Source of the DNA: CAWCLK01 sp963796225
GTDB lineage: Bacteria > Actinomycetota > Nitriliruptoria > Nitriliruptorales > Nitriliruptoraceae
DNA: 48,980 bases
Assembly: GCA_963796225.1 (NCBI GenBank)
Contig: CAWCLK010000025.1
Coordinates: 1-48,980 of the forward strand
Reading direction: 5' to 3'
Under the pieces are notes generated by a model. It did not search any database, had not been told where the DNA came from, and saw only the letters and a program-made list of their open reading frames with translations. Positions 38,825-46,429 of this stretch are shown here, piece by piece; positions within the stretch are counted from its first letter, which is position 1, and every line of letters starts with the position of its first letter. The translations under genes were made by a program, and so were the position numbers.

Positions 38825-39312
38825 CGTTGGACGGACCGGGACTGCGCGTCCGCCTGCCGGACCGCTGGGAGGGGGAGGTCCGCACCGCCCGCGGCCTCGA
38901 CGCCGACGCCGTGGCCCGCCGCCGGGCCGCGGTCGGCACCGCCCCGACGATGGCGCCGACCGCCCACCTGGCCAACTTCGCGCTGCCGCCCGACCGCGGG
39001 GACTTCGGAAGCGGGGCGGTCGAGACGATGACCGCCAGCGGCGCGTTCGTTGCCCTGGTCGAGTACGGGGCGCGCGAGGCCGGCACCGCGCTGTTCGCCC
39101 GCGAGGGACTGCCCCGCCGCCTCGCGCCCCGCGACTTCCACCCGCGCGCGCTGCAGCGCACCGTCCCCGGCCAGTGCGGCCTCCAGGTCTTCGCCACCGA
39201 GGGCGGCCGTGCCTTCAGCCTCTACGTGGTCCTCGGGCGGCAGGACCGCCTCGCCGCCCTGGTCGACGAGGTCAACGCCGTGCTCGCCACCATCGAGGTG
39301 TCGCCCCGATGA
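38815..39312 (+). CDS. Unknown protein of the MauE-like operon
   Basis: The 165 aa product is soluble-looking, with no signal peptide or membrane segment. It contains LRVRLPDRWEGEVRTARGLD near the N-terminus, FALVEYG-like strands in the middle, and a C-terminal half ending LVDEVNAVLATIEVSPR. The pattern resembles small proteins that sit beside secreted-protein loci, but I recognise no family. It overlaps the genes on both sides (10 nt and ATGA), so it is probably translated in step with the cysteine-rich wall protein. Confidence 0.7.
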   Translation: MAMTLDGPGLRVRLPDRWEGEVRTARGLDADAVARRRAAVGTAPTMAPTAHLANFALPPDRGDFGSGAVETMTASGAFVALVEYGAREAGTALFAREGLPRRLAPRDFHPRALQRTVPGQCGLQVFATEGGRAFSLYVVLGRQDRLAALVDEVNAVLATIEVSPR

Positions 39313-41381
39313 CCACGACCGTCCCCGCCCCCGACGCGACCACGCGCAGCCTGGCCGAGCGGGCCGTCGACGCGATCACCGCCCGGCTGTCGCGCCGCCC
39401 CGTGTCCCGCCGTCGGTTCCTGCAGCGCGCCACCGTGGCCGCCTCGGCGCTGGCGGTCGACCCGGTCCGGTACGTGCTGCGCCCGCAGTCGGCCTACGCC
39501 ACCGTCTGTGGCAGCGGCAACACCTGCGGGGGCGGGTGGACCGCCTTCTGCTGCACCATCAACGACGGGGCGAACACGTGCCCGCCGGGCAGCTACGCCG
39601 CCGGCTGGTGGAAGGTCGACACCTCGAGCTTCTGCAAGGGCGCGCCCCGGTACTACATCGACTGCAACCGGCTCCCCGATGCCTCCTGCACGTGCACCTG
39701 CGCCGACGGGGCCTGCGACCAGCGCAAGGTCTGCTGCAACGTCTTCCGGTACGGGCAGTGCCACCTCGAGGTGCCCGGCGTCACCGAGGTCGTGTGCCGC
39801 GTGATCACCTGCACCGTGCCGTGGGAGTGGGACGAGGCGTGCTCCGACACCGTGCGCACCGACAACCGCACGGCGACCCACTCCGCCACCTGCCTGCCCG
39901 GGACCGATGCCTCCTGGATCGAGATCAAGTACCAGGACCTCGGGCTGGTCGGGTCGGTCCTCGGCGCCCAGACCCGGCGCGAGCGAGACGTCCCGGGCGG
40001 GCGTCGCGCCGACTACGAGCACGGCCTGATCGCGTGGTCCGACGCCACCGGGGCGCACGCCCTCGACCACGGCATCGCCGCCCGCTTCGACGCGCTCGAC
40101 GGGGTCGCGGGGAGGCTCGGGTTCCCCACGACCGACGCGGCGCCGCTGCCCGACGGGCGCGGCCGTGCTGCCACGTTCCAGCACGGGGTCGTCGTCTGGT
40201 CGCAGGCCACCGGCGCCCACGCCCTGTGGGGCCCCATCCTCGACCGGTACCAGCTCGACGGCGGGCCGACTGGCTGGCTCGGCTACCCGACCACCGAGAT
40301 CACCTCCCGCCCCGGCCCGTGGCGCGTGGTCACCACCGACGAGCAGTGGATGGTCGTGCGACAGACCGAGCGCGACGAGGTCCGGGTGCTGCCCGCCGAC
40401 GTCGAGCTGCCCGAGGACGGGTCGTGGCCGCCGATGGTCCGGGTGGAACGCTGGGCCGGCCCCGACCGCTTCGCCACGGCCGTCGCCGTCGCCGAGCAGG
40501 CCTGGCCCGACGGGGCCACGGTCGCGTTCCTCGCGTCGGGGCGCGAGTTCGCCGACGCCCTCGCCGGTGGGGTGGCCGCGGCCCGTCGGGGCGGCCCGTT
40601 GCTGCTGACCGAGCCCGACCACCTGCCCGACGTCGTCGCCGACGCCCTCGGTCGCCTCGGCGTCCGCCGCGTCGTCGTGCTCGGCGGACCCGTGGCGGTC
40701 GCCGACGAGGTCCTCGACGCCCTGCGCGCGCAGGTCCGTGACGTCGACCGCTGGTCGGGTCCCGACCGCTACGCGACGGCGGTGCGCATCAGCCGGCAGG
40801 TGTTCCGCGACGGGGCGCCGGTGGTCCACGTCGCCACCGGCGAGGCCTTCGCCGACGCCCTGGCCGCCGCCCCCGCCGCGGCCGCCGCCGGGGGACCGGT
40901 CCTGCTGGTCGAACCCGACCGCGTGCCCGACGTGGTCGTCGACGAGATCACCCGCCTCGCCCCGCAGCGCATCGTCGTCCTCGGCGGTCCCGCGGCCATC
41001 CGTCGCGCCGTCGAGGACCGGCTGGGCGAGCTGGCCCCCGAGGTCGTCCGCCGCGCCGGCGACGACCGCTACGCCACGGCCGCCGAGCTCGCCCGCGCAT
41101 GGGTCGGCGACGACGCGGTCGGGACGGTGCTGGTCGCCAGCGGCGAGGACTTCCCGGACGGGCTCGGGGCGGGCGCGGCCGCGGGCCTGCTCGGCGCGCC
41201 CGTGCTGCTGGCCACCGCCGACGGGATCCCCGACGCCACGTGGGACGCGTACGCGCAGCTCGGGCCCCGCCGGGTCGTGGTCGTCGGCGGCACCACCGCG
41301 CTGTCCGGCCGCGTCCAGCGGCACCTGGCCGCCCTGCCGGCCGGCGACACCGCTCCCACGACCAGCGCGACCACGGGGTGA
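39309..41381 (+). CDS. Tat-exported cysteine-rich (MADH light-chain-like) protein with LGFP and CWB2 repeats
   Basis: The 690 aa product begins with a long Tat signal: SRRRFLQ at 33-39 and a hydrophobic core at 41-50. Residues 65-200 hold 18 cysteines, including CC pairs at 81-82 and 142-143, a CTCTC cluster at 127-131, and TCPPGS at 90-95. This pattern resembles the methylamine dehydrogenase light chain, which has TCPPGS and six disulfides. The site matching the second TTQ tryptophan (NWC in the enzyme) reads VVC here, so the quinone cofactor is unlikely. Residues about 236-350 contain LGFP-type repeats (RLGFPTTD, WLGYPTTE). Residues about 379-685 are three cell-wall-binding-2 repeats (WAGPDRFATA, WSGPDRYATA, RAGDDRYATA). 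It is probably an exported wall-anchored protein whose disulfides are made by the MauE/thioredoxin pair. Confidence 0.85.
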   Translation: MTTTVPAPDATTRSLAERAVDAITARLSRRPVSRRRFLQRATVAASALAVDPVRYVLRPQSAYATVCGSGNTCGGGWTAFCCTINDGANTCPPGSYAAGWWKVDTSSFCKGAPRYYIDCNRLPDASCTCTCADGACDQRKVCCNVFRYGQCHLEVPGVTEVVCRVITCTVPWEWDEACSDTVRTDNRTATHSATCLPGTDASWIEIKYQDLGLVGSVLGAQTRRERDVPGGRRADYEHGLIAWSDATGAHALDHGIAARFDALDGVAGRLGFPTTDAAPLPDGRGRAATFQHGVVVWSQATGAHALWGPILDRYQLDGGPTGWLGYPTTEITSRPGPWRVVTTDEQWMVVRQTERDEVRVLPADVELPEDGSWPPMVRVERWAGPDRFATAVAVAEQAWPDGATVAFLASGREFADALAGGVAAARRGGPLLLTEPDHLPDVVADALGRLGVRRVVVLGGPVAVADEVLDALRAQVRDVDRWSGPDRYATAVRISRQVFRDGAPVVHVATGEAFADALAAAPAAAAAGGPVLLVEPDRVPDVVVDEITRLAPQRIVVLGGPAAIRRAVEDRLGELAPEVVRRAGDDRYATAAELARAWVGDDAVGTVLVASGEDFPDGLGAGAAAGLLGAPVLLATADGIPDATWDAYAQLGPRRVVVVGGTTALSGRVQRHLAALPAGDTAPTTSATTG

Positions 41382-42647
41382 CCACCCGTCGGTCCGCGCC
41401 CGAGGTGGCCACCGGCCGCCTGCGGCCGGTGCACGCCGTCGGCCTGCTGTTCGTGGCCAACGGGTTGTCGCTGCCGCCGCTGCTCCCACGCTTCCCGCAG
41501 GTCAAGGACGCGGTCGGGGCAGACGCCGCCGCCTTCGGCCTGGCCCTGCTCGGCACCGGGATCGGCGGCATCCTCGGCTCGGCGGCCGCGCCCCGGCTGG
41601 TCCGGCTGGCCGGCGGGAGGCGTGCGGCGGTGCTGTCGGCCGTCCTCCTCGCCGTGGCGACCCTGGCGGTGGCCACGGCCGGGTCGATCGTCGCCCTGTT
41701 CGTCGGCTTCGGGGCGATGGGCCTGTGCGACGGCGTCGCCGACACCACGCAGAACCACCTGCTGTTCGAGGAGCAGCGCCGGTCGACGGTGTCGCTGACC
41801 AGCCGGATGCATGCCCTGTGGAGCACCGGGGCGCTGCTCGGCGCCGCCGGCGGGACCTTCGCGGCGGCCCGGGGCGTCGCCGTCGGGACCCAGACCGTGG
41901 TCGTCGCCATCGTCGCGGTGGCGCTGGTCGGGCTCGCCGGGCTCGCGCTGCGCCGCACCGCCCCGCGACCGACCGTCGACGCCTCGGCTCCCGGGACGTC
42001 CTCGACGGATCCCACCCCGCCGGTGCCGGATCCGGCGACCCCGCCGGTGCGCCGGACCGGCCGCGCGGTCGTCCGGCAGTGGCGGCTGACCTGGGGCCGC
42101 GTGGCCGCCGCGGCCGTGGCCGTGGCGGCCGTCGAGGGCGTGGGCAACGAGTGGTCGGCGCTGACCCTGCGCGACGGGCTCGGCGCCACGGCCGCGCTGG
42201 CGGGCGGCGGGGCCGACCGTGTTCGCCGGCGCCATGCTCCTCGGCCGGGTCCTCGGCGACCGCGTGATCGACGCGGTGGGCGTGGAGGCGGCGTCCCGTG
42301 GCGGGGCGCTGCTCGTCGCCGGCGGGGCGGGCACCGGGCTGGTCGCATCGGTGGTCCTGGACGTGCCCGCGCTGCTGCTGGCCGGGCTGGTCGCCGCCGG
42401 CATCGGGGCGGCCGTGCTGTTCCCGTCGATGCTGGCGGCGGGGGACCGGGTCGAGGCGACCGGCACCGGGGTCGCCGTCGCGTCGTCGGCCGCACGCGTG
42501 GGGTTCCTGGTCGTGCCGGTGCTCGTGGGCACGCTCGCCGACGCCCTGGGCCTGCCCGTGGCCTTCGCGCTGATGCCGGTGGCCGGCGCAGCGGTCGCGC
42601 TGCTGCTGCCCGCCGCGTTGCGGGGCGGCGGGCGCGCCTACTTGTAG
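41378..42647 (+). CDS. MFS-type transporter, one frameshift
   Basis: A major facilitator superfamily membrane protein, about 422 aa after removing an extra G at about 42215. It has twelve hydrophobic segments in two halves, joined by a Pro/Thr-rich loop (about residues 200-235). Visible marks are LGTGIGGILGSAAAPRLVRL, VGFGAMGLCDGVADTTQNHL and, after the shift, VFAGAMLLGRVLGDRVID, a second A-like motif. The shape resembles FucP/YbjJ-like efflux or sugar permeases; the substrate is unknown. GTG 41378 overlaps the stop of the wall-protein gene. The end overlaps yajQ, which is convergent, by 10 nt. Confidence 0.8.
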
Positions 42648-43129
42648 TTGGTGAACCGCAGCGGGGCCTCGTAGTCCTGGGCGGTGACCATCTTCTGGAT
42701 CTCCTGCAGGTCGTCCCGGGACTTGCCCGCGACGCGGACCTTGTCGCCCATGTTGGTCGGCGTGACCTTGAGCTTGGTCCCCTTGATCGCCTTGACGATC
42801 TGCTTGGCCAGGTCCTGGGACAGCTCGGTGGTCAGCGCCACGTCGATGCGCGACCGGCCGCCACCGACCTGGCGCGGCTCGCCGACGTCGAGGGCCTTCA
42901 GCGACACCTTGCGCTTGACGCACTTGTCGCGCAGGACCTCCAGCGCGGCGGTGGCCCGGTCCTCGGACACCGACTCGACCTGGATCGACTCGTCACCCGA
43001 CCACGCGATGACCGTCTCGGTGTCCTTGAAGTCCCACCGCTGGCCGACCTCCTTGGCCGCCTGGTTGATGGCGTTGTCCACCTCCTGGCGGTCGACGCCG
43101 GCCTCGATGTCGAAGCTGGATTCGGCCAT
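42638..43129 (-). CDS. YajQ family nucleotide-binding protein
   Basis: This 163 aa protein matches the YajQ/DUF520 family: MAESSFDIEAGVDRQEVDNAI at the start, AAKEVGQRWDFKDTE, and the C-terminal KVRVAGKSRDDLQEIQKMV then FTNYK. Members bind nucleotides, including cyclic di-GMP in some species, and have been linked to tRNA and transcription regulation. The ATG at 43129 is chosen because the family always starts with this segment; the longer frame is spurious. Confidence 0.93.
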   Translation of the reverse strand: MAESSFDIEAGVDRQEVDNAINQAAKEVGQRWDFKDTETVIAWSGDESIQVESVSEDRATAALEVLRDKCVKRKVSLKALDVGEPRQVGGGRSRIDVALTTELSQDLAKQIVKAIKGTKLKVTPTNMGDKVRVAGKSRDDLQEIQKMVTAQDYEAPLRFTNYK

Positions 43130-43200
43130 GGCATCCCCTGTTCGTGCGTCGTCCACAGGTCGCGAGAGGCTACTCCCGGTCGGCCCGCCCCGATGGCACG

Positions 43201-43772
43201 GTGCCGGTCCGCCGTCTGGTCGAGCCGCCCGTGCCCCTTCCTGCCCAGGACCCGCTGGTCGCGTTCGCCCCCGCGCCCCGCGTCCCGCCCGAGGTGCTCG
43301 CCACGCTCTGCCAGCGTGCGCCGCAGGTGCCCGACCCGCCGGGTCCCACCGACATCCGTCGCGACAACCCCCGCCACCAGGGCGAGATCGGCCTGTCCGA
43401 CGCCATCGGCTGGTTCGGTCGCCGCGGGATGACCGTGTCCGTCCCACTGGCCGACAACCAGCCCTACGACCTCGTGGTCGACGTGGACGGGGCGCTTGCT
43501 CGGGTCCAGGTCAAGAGGCGACCACCGCTCGGTCCGCTACGGCCGGTTCGTGGCGTCGCTCGAAGACGGCCGGCGGCAACCAGAGCTTCCACACGCGCAA
43601 GCCGTTCGATCCCGAGCTGGTGGACATCCTCTTCGTGCTGACGGACGACGGCAATCGCTACGTGATCCCGAGCTGCCAGTCGTCGACGGCGCGGCGCGCC
43701 ATCAACCTCGGCTCGACAAGTGGCAGGCGCTACCGGAGCCTGAGTCGTCGCGCGTCGGTTTGCCCGCTCTGA
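43201..43772 (+). CDS. PD-(D/E)XK endonuclease-like protein, two frameshifts
   Basis: The N-terminal part reads RHQGEIGLSDAIGWFGRRGM then LVVDVDGALARVQVK, a typical E ... D ... QxK nuclease core as in group-I-intron-associated PD-(D/E)XK proteins. It must be read through extra bases at about 43520 and 43562, both of the C[G]A type. The downstream parts RSVRYGRFVASL and KTAGGNQSFHTRKPFDPELV then join on. Corrected length is about 189 aa from GTG 43201; GTG 43144 and 43231 are alternative starts. The substrate is unknown. It may be a real degenerate gene, but the same error signature occurs in essential genes. Confidence 0.6.
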
Positions 43773-43789
43773 GACCGCGTGAGTACCCT
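43760..43789 (+). promoter_or_regulatory. Putative promoter of tRNA-Tyr
   Basis: TTGCCC (43760-43765) and TACCCT (43784-43789) are 18 nt apart, with the tRNA starting at 43801. The boxes overlap the end of the upstream gene. Confidence 0.45.
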
Positions 43790-43800
43790 GCGCACCTCCC

Positions 43801-43887
43801 GGAGGGATGCCCGAGTGGCCAAAGGGATTCGCGCTGTAAACGCGAACGGCTATGCCTTCGCAGGTTCAAATCCTGCTCCCTCCACCA
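43801..43887 (+). tRNA. tRNA-Tyr (GTA)
   Basis: The acceptor GGAGGGA pairs with TCCCTCC. The anticodon loop CTGTAAA gives GTA. A long variable arm (type II) and the T loop GGTTCAAATCC are present, and CCA is encoded at 43885-43887. Confidence 0.96.
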
Positions 43888-43891
43888 ACGC

Positions 43892-43930
43892 GCGCCTGCT
43901 GCGACCCGCCCCGCGGTGACCAGCAGGCGC
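43892..43930 (+). terminator. Hairpin after tRNA-Tyr
   Basis: A perfect 10 bp stem (GCGCCTGCTG / CAGCAGGCGC) with a 19 nt loop starts 5 nt past the CCA end. Confidence 0.5.
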
Positions 43931-43982
43931 ACGTACGCGGCGCGAGGTCGCGGCCGACTCGCTCCCACCGCGGGCCGGTCGC

Positions 43983-43988
43983 TACCCT
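43983..43988 (+). promoter_or_regulatory. Putative -10 box TACCCT for tRNA-Thr
   Basis: It lies 22 nt before the mature tRNA-Thr 5' end, in the same form as the boxes upstream of tRNA-Tyr and nuoA. Confidence 0.4.
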
Positions 43989-44009
43989 CCCGCACCCACG
44001 TCACACCAC

Positions 44010-44082
44010 GCCCCTGTAGCTCAGTCGGTAGAGCGCATCCATGGTAAGGATGAGGTCCGCGGTTCGATTCCGCGCGGGGGCT
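44010..44082 (+). tRNA. tRNA-Thr (GGT)
   Basis: The acceptor GCCCCTG pairs with CGGGGGC. The anticodon stem CATCC/GGATG encloses ATGGTAA, giving GGT. The T arm GCGGTTCGATTCCGC is normal. CCA is not encoded, unlike its two neighbours. Confidence 0.96.
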
Positions 44083-44084
44083 CT

Positions 44085-44106
44085 GGCACCTCCTCCGGGA
44101 GGCGCC
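44085..44106 (+). terminator. Hairpin between tRNA-Thr and tRNA-Met
   Basis: A GGC-a-CCTCC stem pairs with GGAGG-c-GCC around a TCCG tetraloop, starting 3 nt past tRNA-Thr. It may be a terminator or a processing signal of a joint transcript. Confidence 0.45.
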
Positions 44107-44117
44107 CTGCCTCACCC

Positions 44118-44192
44118 GGCGGCGTAGCTCAGAGGTAGAGCGAGCGACTCATAATCGCTGTGTCGGTGGTTCGAGTCCACCCGCCGCTACCA
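44118..44192 (+). tRNA. tRNA-Met (CAT)
   Basis: The acceptor GGCGGCG pairs with CGCCGCT (one G-T). The anticodon loop CTCATAA gives CAT. CCA is encoded at 44190-44192. It is most likely elongator Met, since the Thr-Met order beside rpmG and hadA is common in actinobacteria. A tRNA-Ile2 with modified CAT cannot be excluded by eye. Confidence 0.93.
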
Positions 44193-44381
44193 CCCGGACG
44201 GCCCCCGCACCGCGGGTGCTCGAGGGCACAACGCAGACGAGTTCGACCGGCCGCTCGTGCGACGACGGCCGGTCTCACTGCGCCACGGTAGGACTATGCT
44301 CGTCCGCCGCACGACACGCAGCCGCCCGCCCGGGCGTCGCGTCCGACCGACCCCACCACAGACACGCAAGGGAGGCCGCCG
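44193..44381 (+). promoter_or_regulatory. Promoter and leader of tuf
   Basis: TATGCT at 44295-44300 is a good -10 box; no clear -35 is seen. It gives a leader of about 75 nt. AAGGGAGG at 44368-44375 is a strong ribosome site 6 nt before the ATG. A small hairpin GCACC-GCG-GGTGC (44207-44219) follows tRNA-Met. Confidence 0.5.
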
Positions 44382-45567
44382 ATGGCCAAGGAGAAGTTCG
44401 AGCGGACCAAGCCGCACATGAACATCGGCACGATTGGTCACGTCGACCATGGCAAGACGACGTTGACGGCGGCGATCACCAACGTGTTGCACAAGGCGAA
44501 TCCGAATGTGCAGTCGATGGCGTTCGATGCGATCGACAAGGCGCCGGAGGAGCGTGAGCGTGGGATCACGATCAACGTCTCCCACGTGGAGTACGAGACG
44601 GACAACCGTCACTATGCGCACGTGGATGCGCCGGGGCACGCGGACTATGTGAAGAACATGATCACGGGTGCGGCCCAGATGGATGGGGCGATCCTGGTCG
44701 TGAGTGCGACGGATGGTCCGATGCCGCAGACGCGTGAGCACGTGCTGTTGGCGCGTCAGGTGGGTGTCCCGAAGCTGGTGGTGGCGCTGAACAAGTGCGA
44801 CATGGTCGATGACGAGGAGCTGCTGGAGCTGGTGGAGATGGAGGTCTCCGAGCTGCTGGAGTCCTACGAGTTCGATGCGGACACCCCGATCGTGCGTGTC
44901 TCGGCGCTCAAGGCGTTGGACGGGGACGAGGAGTGGGAGTCCAAGGTCCTCGAGCTGATGAGCACGGTGGACGAGTACTTCGAGGAGCCCTCGCGTGCTC
45001 TGGACAAGCCGTTCATCATGCCGATCGAGGACGTGTTCTCGATCACGGGTCGTGGCACGGTGGTCACGGGCCGGATCGAGGGTGGTCTGGTCAAGGTCGG
45101 TGACACGGTCGAGATCGTGGGGATCAAGGACACCACGTCGACGACGGTGACCGGTGTGGAGATGTTCCGCAAGCTGCTGGACGAGGGCCAGGCGGGCGAC
45201 AACGTCGGGTGTGTTGCTGCGTGGCACGAAGGTGGACGAGGTCGAGCGTGGTCAGGTGTTGGCGGCGCCGGGCTCGATCACGCCGCACACGCAGTTCGAG
45301 GCGCAGGTGTATGTGCTGTCCAAGGACGAGGGTGGTCGGCACACGCCGTTCTTCAACAACTACCGGCCGCAGTTCTACTTCCGCACCACGGACGTGACCG
45401 GTGCGGTCACGCTGCCGGATGGTGTGGAGATGGTGATGCCGGGTGACAACACCGAGATGACGGTGGAGCTGATCGCCCCGATCGCGATGGACGAGGGCCT
45501 CAAGTTCGCCATCCGTGAGGGTGGACGGACCGTGGGCGCCGGCCGCGTCACCAACATCCTCAAGTGA
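44382..45567 (+). CDS. tuf: Elongation factor Tu, one frameshift
   Basis: EF-Tu delivers aminoacyl-tRNA to the ribosome. It is about 394 aa after correcting an extra base at about 45211 (expected GDNVGVLLRGTKVDEVERGQV). All G motifs are intact: GHVDHGKTTL (G1), DAPGHADY (G3), NKCDM (G4), SALKAL (G5). Domain 3 ends in GAGRVTNILK. From about codon 25 to 350 its third positions hold far more T and A (GGT, GAT, CGT, TTG) than neighbouring genes. Here it stands next to tRNA genes and rpmG rather than behind fusA in the str operon, so another copy could exist elsewhere. The frameshift is certainly an error if this is the only copy. Confidence 0.95.
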
Positions 45568-45609
45568 GGCTCGCTCCCTCGCTCGACACGTAACACCAAC
45601 CTCGCGCGC

Positions 45610-45632
45610 GGGAGGGGGCTTGACCCCCTCCC
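45610..45632 (+). terminator. Terminator between tuf and rpmG
   Basis: A perfect 9 bp stem (GGGAGGGGG / CCCCCTCCC) with a CTTGA loop starts 43 nt after the tuf stop. Confidence 0.65.
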
Positions 45633-45633
45633 G

Positions 45634-45639
45634 TACGCT
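45634..45639 (+). promoter_or_regulatory. Putative -10 box TACGCT for rpmG
   Basis: It lies directly after the tuf terminator and 57 nt before the rpmG GTG. Pattern match only. Confidence 0.35.
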
Positions 45640-45695
45640 CGTCCCCAGCCACCTGGACCTCCTGCCCCCCGGGTGCGACCTCGAAAGGAGTGACC

Positions 45696-45860
45696 GTGCC
45701 GAAGAGCATCAACCGGCCCAAGGTCACGCTCGCTTGCCCGGAGTGCAAGGAGCGCAACTACATCACGACCAAGCACCGTGTGAACCAGCGCGAGCGCATC
45801 GAGCTCAAGAAGTACTGCCCGCGCTGCCGCCAGCACACGGCGCACAAGGAGACTCGCTGA
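45696..45860 (+). CDS. rpmG: 50S ribosomal protein L33 (zinc-binding form)
   Basis: The 54 aa protein reads NRPKVTLACPECKERNYITT with a second CPRCR pair, so it is the C+ form with a four-cysteine zinc site. GTG 45696 is set by GAAAGGAG at 45683-45690. In mycobacteria rpmG stands directly before hadA, as here. Confidence 0.96.
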   Translation: MPKSINRPKVTLACPECKERNYITTKHRVNQRERIELKKYCPRCRQHTAHKETR

Positions 45861-45886
45861 GCTTCGCTCAGCGCCGACCTGCTCGC

Positions 45887-45915
45887 ACGAGGGCCCGCCA
45901 CTGGCGGGCCCTCGT
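45887..45915 (+). terminator. Terminator after rpmG
   Basis: A near-perfect GC-rich stem of 13 bp (ACGAGGGCCCGCC / GGCGGGCCCTCGT) with a 3 nt loop starts 27 nt after the rpmG stop. A smaller hairpin GCTGAG/CTCAGC overlaps the stop codon itself (45856-45872). Confidence 0.7.
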
Positions 45916-45921
45916 CGCGTC

Positions 45922-45927
45922 TAGGCT
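45922..45927 (+). promoter_or_regulatory. Putative -10 box TAGGCT for hadAB
   Basis: It is 7 nt past the rpmG terminator and 34 nt before the hadA GTG. AGGAGA at 45951-45956 is the ribosome site. Confidence 0.4.
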
Positions 45928-45960
45928 CCCCGGCGCCGTGACCGGACAGCAGGAGACCGC

Positions 45961-46428
45961 GTGGCGCTGAACAGGGACAAGGTCGGGACCACCTACCCGG
46001 CGTACCGCTACGAGGTCTCGCGCGAGAAGATCCGCGAGTACGCCTCGGCACTGGGCGAGTCCGACCCCCGCTACTTCAGCGAGGGTGACGACTGCGTCGC
46101 CCCGCCCACGTTCGCCGCGTGCTTCACCGTGATCAAGGGCGGGCAGGCCGCGATGAGCGACCCCGACCTCGGGACCCACTTCGCCCTGGTCCACGGGTCG
46201 CAGAACTTCACCTACGGGGACCAGCCGATCCGGCCCGGTGACGTGCTCTCGTGCACGCCCCGGATCGACTCGATCAGCGCCCGGGGGAAGAACGAGTTCC
46301 TCACCGTGGCCATCGACTGCCGCCACGAGGGCTCCGGCGAGCTCGCCGTCACCGCGTCCCAGACCATCGTCTTCCTGGGCTCCGCACCCGCTTCGGACGA
46401 TGGCAGCGCCCAGACCGAGGAGGCCTGA
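45961..46428 (+). CDS. hadA: MaoC-like dehydratase, HadA-type subunit
   Basis: This is the substrate-binding hot-dog subunit of a (3R)-hydroxyacyl-ACP dehydratase. The 155 aa product has the HadA-type N-terminus KIREYASALGESDPRYF, then APPTFAACFTVIK. It lacks the catalytic D-x4-H motif, which is in the partner gene. In mycobacteria HadAB acts in the FAS-II cycle; here it could serve fatty-acid or other acyl elongation. It is followed after 1 nt by hadB. Confidence 0.88.
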   Translation: MALNRDKVGTTYPAYRYEVSREKIREYASALGESDPRYFSEGDDCVAPPTFAACFTVIKGGQAAMSDPDLGTHFALVHGSQNFTYGDQPIRPGDVLSCTPRIDSISARGKNEFLTVAIDCRHEGSGELAVTASQTIVFLGSAPASDDGSAQTEEA

Positions 46429-46429
46429 C

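Noticed and set aside
36814..41381. A genuine methylamine dehydrogenase operon
   Set aside because: There is no heavy chain, amicyanin or MauG-like gene, and the second TTQ tryptophan position is not conserved in the cysteine-rich domain.
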